A DNA stretch of 64,000 bases from Rhodovibrio salinarum DSM 9154 (GTDB taxonomy: Bacteria; Pseudomonadota; Alphaproteobacteria; Kiloniellales; Rhodovibrionaceae): assembly GCF_000515255.1 (NCBI RefSeq), contig NZ_KI911559.1, positions 282,149 to 346,148 of the forward strand, written 5' to 3'. The translations under genes and the position numbers were made by a program. The notes under the pieces are model-generated. The model was not told the DNA's origin. It saw only the letters and a program-made list of their open reading frames with translations, and ran no database searches. Below are positions 56,476 to 64,000 of the stretch, one piece after another. Positions within the stretch are counted from its first letter, which is position 1, and the number at the start of each line of letters is the position of its first letter.

Positions 56476-59199
56476 GTGGGCATGGAAAGCAACCTTTTCC
56501 GGTACATCTGGCGGCACAGCCGGCGCGAGCAGTTGGGTATCCTGTTCCTGGTCGCGCTGTCCCTGCCGTTCTATTTCCTGTCCCTCAACCTGCCCAAGGA
56601 CATCGTCAACCGGGGCATCCAGGGCCAGGGGTTCGCCGGGCCCACGGACACGCAGACCTTCCTGCGCACACCGGTGCCGCTGTCCGAAACGCTGAGCGGC
56701 GAGCAGCTATATTTCTACGACGGCATGCAGCTCGACCAGACCTCGCTGCTGCTGTCGCTCAGCTTCGTGTTCCTGGGCCTGGTGATCGCCAACGGCCTGT
56801 TCAAATTCGTCATCAACACCTCCAAGGGGCGGATGGGCGAACGGGTGCTGCGCCGGCTGCGCTATCAGCTGGTCGACCGCATCCTGCGATTCCCGCTGCC
56901 GCATCTGCGCCGGGTCAAGCAGGCCGAGGCGGCCACCATGGTGAAGGACGAGGTGGAACCGCTCGGCGGCTTTATCGGCGACGCCTTCATCTCACCCGCT
57001 TTCCTGGGCGGCCAAGCGTTGACCGCCATGGTGTTCATCATGGCGCAAAGCTTCTGGCTGGGCGGGATCGCGCTGGTGATCGTGCTGGTCCAGGCCGGCC
57101 TGATCCCCAAGCTGCGCATTCCAATTCTGCGGCTTGGCAAGCGTCGCCAGCTGACCGCACGTGAGCTTGCCGGTCGGGTCGGCGAGCTGGTCGACGGGGG
57201 GCTGGAAATCCACGCCCACGATACTTCCAATCTGGAACGGGCGGACATTTCCGACCGGCTGGGGAAGATCTTCGAGATCCGTTACGAGATCTTCCGGCGT
57301 AAATTCTTCGTGAAGTTCCTGAACAACTTCCTGAGCCAGTTGACGCCGTTCATCTTCTACGCGGTGGGCGGCGTGCTGGCGATCCAGGGTCAGCTGGACA
57401 TCGGCGCACTGGTCGCGGTGATCGCGGCCTATAAGGATCTGCCCGGACCGGTGAAGGAATTGATCGACTGGGAGCAGCGCCGGCAGGACGTGCAGATCAA
57501 GTACGACACCGTGATCGAGCAGTTCCAGCCACCGGTGATCCTGGAGTCCGAGCGCCAGAACCCGGACGCCGATCCCGGCCCGCCGCTCCGCCAGTCGGTC
57601 GATCTGCGCAACGTCACGGTGAACGACGACGGCGACACGCCGATCCTGAAGAACGTCGACCTGTCCCTCCCGATCCCGGCGCGCACGGCCATTGTCGGCG
57701 CCGGCGCCAGCGGCAAGAGCCAATTGGCCCAAGTGGCCACCGGCCTGTTCCTGCCGGCGGGTGGGACGGTGCTGCTGGACGGGCGCGACACCACGAATTT
57801 GCCAGAAGCGGTAACCGGCCGGCGCACCGCCTACGTCGGGCCGGAGTCCTACCTGTTTCCGGGCAGCGTGGGCGACACACTGCTCTACGCCCTGAAGCAC
57901 CGCCCGATCCGCGCGGCCGAGCGCGCGGCCGCGGACGACCAGGCCAAGGACGCCGCCGACCGGGAAACGGCAGCCGCCGGCAACACCCTGCTGGACCCCG
58001 AAGCGGACTGGATCGACTACGATGCCGCCGGGGTGGACGGGGCGGCGGCGATCCGCCAACGCATGGTCGCGGTACTGGAGACGGTGGACATGGGAACCGA
58101 CGTGTACCGCTTCGGCCTGTCCGGCACGATCGATCCGAACCTGCGCCCGCAGACGGCCCAGGCGCTGCTCGAAGCGCGGAACGCCCTGGCGGTGCGCCTG
58201 CAAGCACAAGACCTGCAAGGCCTGGTCGAGCCGTTCGATACCGACCGTTACAACAGCAACGCCACACTCGGCGAGAATCTGCTGTTCGGCACGCCGATCG
58301 ATCCGGCGTTCGCCCCGGACCAGCTGGCCGACAACCGGATCGCGCGGGAAGCCATGCAGACGACCGGCCTGGAAGCGTCGCTGGTCGCCATGGGCCTGCA
58401 AATCGCGCGCACAATGGTCGAGATTTTCGCCGACCTGGAACCGGGCCACCCCTTCTTCGAGCAGTTCTCCTTCATCGATGCCGAGGAGCTGCCACGTTAC
58501 AAGAGCCTGGTGGCACAGGCCGACAAGGTCGGCCTCGACGCGCTTCCGGACGGCCAGCGCCGACAGTTGAAGCGCCTGCCGCTCGACTATGTCGAAGCCC
58601 GCCATCGCCTGGAGCTGGTGGGCCCCGAGATCGAACGGCTGGTGGTGGCCACCCGGCACGAGCTGGACCGGCGGATCGTCCGGGAGCGCCCGGAAGCCGT
58701 CGAGGTCTTCGACCCCGAGCGCTACAACGCCGCCGCGTCCTTGCAGGACAACATCCTGTTCGGCCGCATCGCCCATGGCCGGGCGAACGCCGTGACCCGG
58801 ATCGCGGCTGCGATCGCCGAGGTGCTCGACCGTCTGGACCTGCGGGCCAGCGTGATCGACGTTGGGCTGGAGTATCAGGTCGGCGTGGCTGGTAAGCGCC
58901 TATCGGCGGTCCAACGGCAGAAGCTGGCGCTCGGCCGGGCGCTGATGAAGCGCCCGGACCTGTTGGTGATCGACCAGGCGACCGCGATCATGGACGGCCA
59001 GACCGAAATGCGAATCATGGACAACGTGCTGCGAGAACGCGCCGAAGGCGGCGTGATCTGGGTGCTACACCGCGCCCAACAGGCCAGTCGGTTCGATCGG
59101 GTGGTCGCGGTCGAGGCGGGCCAGATCGCCGAACACGGCCGCTATGACGAGTTGGCCGGCGCAAACGGTGCGCTCGACCGGCTGATTGCCGATGACTAG
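56476..59199 (+). CDS. ABC exporter-like membrane ATPase with split, degenerate nucleotide-binding domain
   Basis: 907 residues. Six hydrophobic segments within about 20-320 form an ABC-exporter membrane domain, with a periplasmic stretch (about 45-90) between helices 1 and 2. Walker A is GAGASGKS (408-415) and a Q-loop-like ESYLFPGSVGDTLLYAL lies at 457-473. The signature motif, LSAVQ (809-813) instead of LSGGQ, comes about 390 residues after Walker A; the usual gap is about 100. Walker B VIDQAT has Gln834 where the catalytic Glu belongs; the switch His865 is present. The insertion contains two more Q-loop-like copies, NATLGENLLFG (595-605) and AASLQDNILFG (753-763). ATP hydrolysis may be slow or absent. 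GTG 56476 or ATG 56482 starts. Substrate is unknown; glycan or glycolipid export is inferred. Confidence 0.8.
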   Translation: MGMESNLFRYIWRHSRREQLGILFLVALSLPFYFLSLNLPKDIVNRGIQGQGFAGPTDTQTFLRTPVPLSETLSGEQLYFYDGMQLDQTSLLLSLSFVFLGLVIANGLFKFVINTSKGRMGERVLRRLRYQLVDRILRFPLPHLRRVKQAEAATMVKDEVEPLGGFIGDAFISPAFLGGQALTAMVFIMAQSFWLGGIALVIVLVQAGLIPKLRIPILRLGKRRQLTARELAGRVGELVDGGLEIHAHDTSNLERADISDRLGKIFEIRYEIFRRKFFVKFLNNFLSQLTPFIFYAVGGVLAIQGQLDIGALVAVIAAYKDLPGPVKELIDWEQRRQDVQIKYDTVIEQFQPPVILESERQNPDADPGPPLRQSVDLRNVTVNDDGDTPILKNVDLSLPIPARTAIVGAGASGKSQLAQVATGLFLPAGGTVLLDGRDTTNLPEAVTGRRTAYVGPESYLFPGSVGDTLLYALKHRPIRAAERAAADDQAKDAADRETAAAGNTLLDPEADWIDYDAAGVDGAAAIRQRMVAVLETVDMGTDVYRFGLSGTIDPNLRPQTAQALLEARNALAVRLQAQDLQGLVEPFDTDRYNSNATLGENLLFGTPIDPAFAPDQLADNRIAREAMQTTGLEASLVAMGLQIARTMVEIFADLEPGHPFFEQFSFIDAEELPRYKSLVAQADKVGLDALPDGQRRQLKRLPLDYVEARHRLELVGPEIERLVVATRHELDRRIVRERPEAVEVFDPERYNAAASLQDNILFGRIAHGRANAVTRIAAAIAEVLDRLDLRASVIDVGLEYQVGVAGKRLSAVQRQKLALGRALMKRPDLLVIDQATAIMDGQTEMRIMDNVLRERAEGGVIWVLHRAQQASRFDRVVAVEAGQIAEHGRYDELAGANGALDRLIADD

Positions 59200-59241
59200 C
59201 CGCTTGACCAAGCTGCCAGAATCGAAGCTGTCATCAAGCGG
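59200..59241. repeat. 8-bp inverted repeat after the ABC exporter gene
   Basis: CCGCTTGA (59200-59207) and TCAAGCGG (59234-59241) are separated by 26 bases, starting right after the exporter stop codon and ending about 78 bases before the next ATG. It may be a processing hairpin or regulator site; there is no T-run. Confidence 0.35.
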
Positions 59242-59318
59242 CAACGAACTGCGTGCGAAACGCGGGTGTGACAAACTGGTCGGGACGTGCCTGGCGGGCG
59301 CGCGCAAAGGAGGCGGCG

Positions 59319-59768
59319 ATGGGTCTTGAACAAGAGGTCGATATCCTGCGGCGGATTCCGCTGTTCCAGAACATCGAGCCCTCCAAGCTCAAACTGATGG
59401 CGTTCGCGAGCGAACGCGTGACCTTCGCCGACGGCGCCGCCCTATTCGAACAGGGCGAGGAGGGGGATGCCGCCTACATCGTGCTCGACGGCACGGCGGA
59501 CGTGCAGGTGACCGCCGACGGGGGATCGGCGATCACGATCGCCCAGGTCGCCAGTAACGACATCGTGGGCGAGATCGCCATTCTGTGCGACGTTCCCCGC
59601 ACCGCCAGCGTGGTGGCGACCAGCGAGCTGACCACGCTGAAGATCACCAAGGAATTGTTCTTTCGTCTGGTGCACGACTTCCCCCAGATCGGCGTGGAGG
59701 TGATGCGCGTGCTCGCCCACCGCCTGGAAACCACCACCCGCCAACTCCGCGAGGCGCGCGGCGGCTGA
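59319..59768 (+). CDS. Stand-alone cyclic-nucleotide-binding-domain protein
   Basis: A 149-residue protein consisting almost entirely of one cNMP-binding beta-barrel. IPLFQNIEPSKLKLMAFASERVTFADGAALFEQGEEGDAAYIVLDG is the N-terminal half. The phosphate-binding cassette is VGEIAILCDVPRTASVVA, with the conserved Gly-Glu and Arg, so cAMP or cGMP binding is plausible. A final helix (VLAHRLETTTRQLREA) has no helix-turn-helix, so it is not a CRP-type transcription factor; it may act on a partner protein. AAAGGAGG sits just before the ATG. It lies 119 bases downstream of the ABC exporter, probably co-transcribed. Confidence 0.92.
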   Translation: MGLEQEVDILRRIPLFQNIEPSKLKLMAFASERVTFADGAALFEQGEEGDAAYIVLDGTADVQVTADGGSAITIAQVASNDIVGEIAILCDVPRTASVVATSELTTLKITKELFFRLVHDFPQIGVEVMRVLAHRLETTTRQLREARGG

Positions 59769-59806
59769 GGCCGCGCTGCGCACGCCATTTGCCAAAGAAG
59801 GAACCG

Positions 59807-60301
59807 ATGAGCCGTCTCGACAGCGCGATCCGACGCCTGCAGGCCCAGCGCGCCTGCCTGAACGCCGCCGCCGAGGCGGTCGCCGACCGGCCCGGCGTGG
59901 TATTCGAGCTGGGCTTGGGCAACGGGCGCACCTACGACCACCTGCGCGAGAGCTGCGCCGGACGCGAGATCTTCGTGTTCGAGCGCCAGGTCGCCGCCCA
60001 CCCCGATTGCGTGCCCGACGACGCCCACCTCTATCTGGGCGACGTGCTGGAGACGCTGCCGCAGGCGGCTGAGCGCTTCGCGGGGCAGGTCGCGCTGCTG
60101 CACGCCGACATCGGCACCGGCGACGCGGCGCGCAACGCTCGTCTGGCCGGGGCCATCCAACCGTTCCTGCCCCATCTGCTTGTCCCCGGCGGGATCGCCG
60201 TGACCGACCAGGAGATGCCCTGGCCCGACGCCGAGCAGGTCGCCTTGCCCGACGGCGTGGCGCCAGGGCGGTATTTCCTGTACCGGCGGGTTAGCGATTA
60301 G
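59807..60301 (+). CDS. Small class I SAM-dependent methyltransferase-like protein
   Basis: A 164-residue Rossmann-type protein. GVVFELGLGNGRTYDHLRE resembles motif I (E/D-x-GxGxG), LLHADIGTGD is the acidic loop after beta-4 and LLVPGGIAVTDQEM corresponds to the beta-5/6 region. It is short for a methyltransferase (family members are often 200-250), with no obvious target-recognition domain. AAAGAAGG lies upstream of the ATG. It follows the cyclic-nucleotide-binding protein after 38 bases on the same strand. Function unknown; methylation of a glycan or lipid is only a possibility. Confidence 0.72.
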   Translation: MSRLDSAIRRLQAQRACLNAAAEAVADRPGVVFELGLGNGRTYDHLRESCAGREIFVFERQVAAHPDCVPDDAHLYLGDVLETLPQAAERFAGQVALLHADIGTGDAARNARLAGAIQPFLPHLLVPGGIAVTDQEMPWPDAEQVALPDGVAPGRYFLYRRVSD

Positions 60302-60373
60302 GCAGTCCGGGCGGTCTCAGGGTCACTTCCAGCAAGGCATTACTGGACGTGTAGTGAATTCCCGGATGCCCGC

Positions 60374-61759
60374 TTACGCCAGCCGCACGACGTCGACCGG
60401 CTGGCCCACCCCCTCGATCCTGGCGCCTGGCAGCTCCTGGATCGGCGCGGCCGGGCGGTAGCCCTGCTGACAAGCGGTGTCGTAGGCGTGGCGGGTCACA
60501 AGCGCCCGGCTGCCAAGCGCTGCGTTGTGTTTCTCCAGCTTGGCGGACAGGTTCACCGCCTCCCCGATCACGGTGTACTCCAGACGGTCCGTCTCCCCGA
60601 CCGCGCCGAACACCACACGCCCGCAGGCCACCGCCGCGTTGACCGGCACGCAGGGGCGCCCCCCGGCCGCCAACCGCGCTTGCCAGGCGCGCGCCGCAAC
60701 CATGATCTCCTCGACCGCACGCAGGGCATCGGCGGCGTAGCTGTCGGTGCTCGCGGAGGCGCCGAAGGTCGCCATGATGCCATCGCCCAGGAACTTGTCG
60801 ATCGAGCCGCCGTGCTTGCGCACGATCGGCACCATTTCCGCCTGATAGTCCGCCAGCAGGCGCATCACCGCATCCGGCGCGACCTGCTGGGCCAGCGGGG
60901 TAAAGCCCCGCAGGTCAAGGTTCAGGATCGCGGCATCGCGCGATTCGCCCGCCCCGACGCCGATCTCCTCGGATTGTACGATCCGATCGGCGACCTCCGG
61001 CGAGAAGAAGCGGGACAGGTCGTTCGCCGCCGTGCTTTCGGCGACGCTGGAGACCAGCAGCTTACGCGCGCGCACGATGGCGAGCGCCAGAATACCGGTC
61101 ACCGTCAAGATCGAGATGATCTTGTCGAACTCCGCGCCCAGCAGCACCGCGTTGGAGGTCAGGTAGGTCACGTAGTTCCGGGTGATCATCGGGTCTTCCG
61201 GATTGACCGTGACCACATAGATCACCAGCACCGCCCATCCGGCCGCCGCCGCCAGCCCGGCGGTCAGCACGAACCGCGCCTCGAACCGAAGCGCGCGCAA
61301 GGCGATGAAGATGAAGACGTAGAGCAGCGTCGGCGACTTCAGATAGAAGCTCGCCGGCTGTTCGTACTGCAGGTGGAACGACCAGATCAGGACGAACAGC
61401 AAGGCCATGTCGATCACGATCGACAGGTAGAGGAACCAGTCGCCAAGATGCGTGCGGTAGGAGGCGGCCAGCCGGATCAACGTGAAGCCGAGGTAGGCCG
61501 CCAGCGCGTAGGGCACCGGCTGGAAGGTATCGTGCGCTTCGAACGTTTTCGGCGACAGCCAGTAGAGCGCACCGAACACGGCGACCACAGCGAGCTGTAC
61601 CCAGCCGACCAGCCGCTCGGTCGCATCCTGCTGCCGGGTAACCTGGCGGCGCACGCGTTCGGGCAGCCGGCCCCGCGTGGTGGTGTCGGCCACCAGCAGT
61701 TGACCCATCAGCCCAGGCCAACGTTCGACTGAGTGTGGCAATGGCGTCAGGTCGCTCAT
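60374..61759 (-). CDS. Class III adenylate cyclase with six-helix membrane domain
   Basis: 461 residues from the ATG at 61759 (a GTG at 61783 would add eight). Six transmembrane segments lie at about 53-231, then a short linker and the cyclase domain. The metal Asp residues are Asp282 in AILNLDLRGFT and Asp326 in FLGDGIMATFGA. The purine-selecting positions are Lys322 and Thr396, which fits adenylate (class IIIb-like) rather than guanylate cyclase. RLEYTVIGEAVNLSAKLE and the dimer-typical GRVVFGAVG are present. It is convergent with the methyltransferase-like gene and probably produces the cAMP sensed by the neighbouring binding protein. Confidence 0.93.
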   Translation of the reverse strand: MSDLTPLPHSVERWPGLMGQLLVADTTTRGRLPERVRRQVTRQQDATERLVGWVQLAVVAVFGALYWLSPKTFEAHDTFQPVPYALAAYLGFTLIRLAASYRTHLGDWFLYLSIVIDMALLFVLIWSFHLQYEQPASFYLKSPTLLYVFIFIALRALRFEARFVLTAGLAAAAGWAVLVIYVVTVNPEDPMITRNYVTYLTSNAVLLGAEFDKIISILTVTGILALAIVRARKLLVSSVAESTAANDLSRFFSPEVADRIVQSEEIGVGAGESRDAAILNLDLRGFTPLAQQVAPDAVMRLLADYQAEMVPIVRKHGGSIDKFLGDGIMATFGASASTDSYAADALRAVEEIMVAARAWQARLAAGGRPCVPVNAAVACGRVVFGAVGETDRLEYTVIGEAVNLSAKLEKHNAALGSRALVTRHAYDTACQQGYRPAAPIQELPGARIEGVGQPVDVVRLA

Positions 61760-61851
61760 GCCCGCCAAAATACGCGTTCCCACGCCTCCTGGCGCGTCAG
61801 AACCGCGTGAGCCGGCCGTGAACAGCCTGAGTTGGCCGCCAGAGCCGTGCT

Positions 61852-62208
61852 CTACGCGGCACGCTGGGCCAACGCGCGGCGCATGATTCTTTGATAATAA
61901 GGCTGTGGGGCCAGGTATTTGGCGACGACGCGTCCACCGGCCACCTGCAGGACGGTGCCACTGGTGGGCACTTCGACCTCCTCGCCATCGACCTCCAGGC
62001 AGAAGGCGAAATGAAAGCGCTGTCGCGGCACCATGTCGCCGGTGAAGCCGTCGATCGTCACCGTCGTGTGGTCGAGCTGGACGACCGGATAGACTCTGCT
62101 GTCGATCCGCGCTCGGGCAACCGTGCCGGGTGCCGCGGCGTCTGCGCGGCCACCCGCATTCCGCGGCCGACTGGCGGATTTCGGCTTGAACAGGTTAAAC
62201 GGCCACAC
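61852..62208 (-). CDS. PilZ-like domain protein (tentative)
   Basis: 118 residues from a GTG start with GGGAAGG upstream. The core IDGFTGDMVPRQRFHFAFCLEVDGEEVEVPTSGTVLQVAGGRVVAKYLAPQPYYQRIMRRAL resembles short alphaproteobacterial PilZ-type barrels linked to exopolysaccharide control. The c-di-GMP-binding RxxxR motif is not seen, so nucleotide binding is doubtful. It lies just upstream of the adenylate cyclase gene on the same strand and downstream of argG. Confidence 0.55.
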   Translation of the reverse strand: MWPFNLFKPKSASRPRNAGGRADAAAPGTVARARIDSRVYPVVQLDHTTVTIDGFTGDMVPRQRFHFAFCLEVDGEEVEVPTSGTVLQVAGGRVVAKYLAPQPYYQRIMRRALAQRAA

Positions 62209-62297
62209 GGCACACGCCTTCCCGCAATCCCATTGCGATAGCTTCCGGTGCGAAGCGTATGAGATTGTAGGTTAACGGTGGCTTAGCGCGCGAAGCG

Positions 62298-63506
<1,209 letters not shown>

Positions 63507-63646
63507 CGCCGCTTCTCGCGCTTGTCTTGGGTATGGCATCCGCCCGAGCGATCCGGGCGCGCGCGGAGTATAGGGATCAAGCGGTGTGGAGCAAGGAGCG
63601 TGGACAGAAGCATATCAGGATATGCCGTCGGGGGATGCGGAGGCAC

Positions 63647-63868
63647 TCAGCCCTCTTCCGAACCGTCCATTCCGGCATCGGTCGGCGATTCGTCGTCCCG
63701 TGGCCAACGGATGAATGCCAGGAACCAGGCAGCCACCAGATAGGCCGGTGGGATCAGCGCGGTCAGCGCCCACAGCGGCGAGAAGCCGGTTTTGATCGCG
63801 ATGCGCGCGTGCAACCAGACCAGTAGAACCGCGATCGCGATTTCCAGAATAAAGCTGCCGAACCCCAT
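63647..63868 (-). CDS. Small two-helix membrane protein of unknown function
   Basis: 73 residues from the ATG at 63868. Two transmembrane helices (about 6-26 and 34-54) are followed by an acidic tail with the sequence IRWPRDDESPTD. A longer frame begins at 63934 but would overlap the preceding small gene. It begins five bases after that gene's stop, so the pair is probably one unit. No family recognised. Confidence 0.6.
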   Translation of the reverse strand: MGFGSFILEIAIAVLLVWLHARIAIKTGFSPLWALTALIPPAYLVAAWFLAFIRWPRDDESPTDAGMDGSEEG

Positions 63869-63873
63869 GGCGC

Positions 63874-64000
63874 TCAGGACTCCTGGGAGGGAAATACACC
63901 CTTGCCGGCGCGCCTGCTTTCGCCGTTTGGCCATTTCTGGAACGCCAGGATCGCCGCCGCAGCCGGCAGGCCAATGTAAGGCAGGAACACCAGCAGGCTG
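63874..64000 (-). CDS. Small membrane protein (5' end outside window)
   Basis: A partial frame reading ...LLVFLPYIGLPAAAAILAFQKWPNGES and ending in a TGA at 63874-63876. The hydrophobic stretch and the following KWPNGESR resemble the layout of the next gene (IRWPRDDES), suggesting a duplicated pair. The start lies beyond the right edge. Confidence 0.5.
   Translation of the reverse strand, partial: SLLVFLPYIGLPAAAAILAFQKWPNGESRRAGKGVFPSQES

Noticed and set aside
56218-56517. N-terminal extension of the first MurG-like protein to 56517
   Set aside because: It would run through the 20-bp palindrome and overlap the divergent exporter start; the ATG at 56217 has a good ribosome site and directly precedes the conserved domain.

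Overview
The window is GC-rich, densely packed, mostly operonic chromosomal DNA from an alphaproteobacterium, most likely a Rhodospirillales-type organism. Three things point there: the ybeY-phoH-miaB housekeeping block next to an olsB/plsC pair, a MucR-family regulator, and a tandem glycine riboswitch ahead of gcvT-gcvH-gcvP. A DddL-type DMSP lyase and a NaChBac-type sodium channel suggest a marine or saline habitat, but the genus cannot be fixed from the sequence. I saw no rRNA, tRNA, CRISPR array, insertion sequence or phage gene.

Layout. 1-7.5 kb (minus strand): ybeY (cut by the edge), phoH, miaB, an acyltransferase pair that fits ornithine-lipid synthesis, mucR with an unusually AT-rich upstream region, rimI and tsaB. 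7.6-13.6 kb: a VanX-type dipeptidase, a RutE-like nitroreductase, a polysaccharide deacetylase, two unrelated L,D-transpeptidases and a Tat-exported M15/DUF882 protein, giving a peptidoglycan and envelope block. 13.7-18.9 kb: promoter, glycine riboswitch, gcvT, gcvH, single-chain gcvP and a terminator. 19-25.6 kb: two small envelope proteins, acetoacetyl-CoA synthetase and a complete TRAP transporter. 26-27.6 kb: a DMT-family permease and the DMSP lyase. 27.7-33 kb: metXW, then chorismate mutase, an HisC-like aminotransferase and tyrA. 33-43 kb: a DUF2125 protein, chaC, def-fmt-truA, a voltage-gated sodium channel, a large MscS-type channel and comM. 43.2-43.9 kb: a LolA-like carrier.

The most unusual part is 44-62.2 kb. 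A chain of ten minus-strand genes, tightly spaced or overlapping by 4 bases, runs from a MurG-like glycosyltransferase (starting at 56217) through two GT4 glycosyltransferases, a histidine phosphatase, a second MurG-like glycosyltransferase and a small membrane protein. It continues directly into a four-gene peptide-type ABC importer ending at 43974. Divergent from it is a 907-residue ABC exporter-like protein. Its single nucleotide-binding domain is split by about 390 residues between Walker A and the signature motif, carries a Gln in place of the catalytic Glu, and contains repeated copies of a sequence around the Q-loop. It is followed by a free-standing cyclic-nucleotide-binding protein and a small methyltransferase-like protein, then (opposite strand) a six-helix class III adenylate cyclase and a PilZ-like protein. 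A 20-bp perfect palindrome with a CRP-type GTGA-N6-TCAC core lies between the two divergent units. Together these suggest a cyclic-nucleotide-controlled glycan synthesis and export locus that I cannot match to a named system.

The right end holds argG and two small membrane proteins, the last cut by the window edge. Most functional calls rest on conserved motifs and gene order. Start codons were chosen by Shine-Dalgarno sequences and overlaps, and remain tentative where stated.
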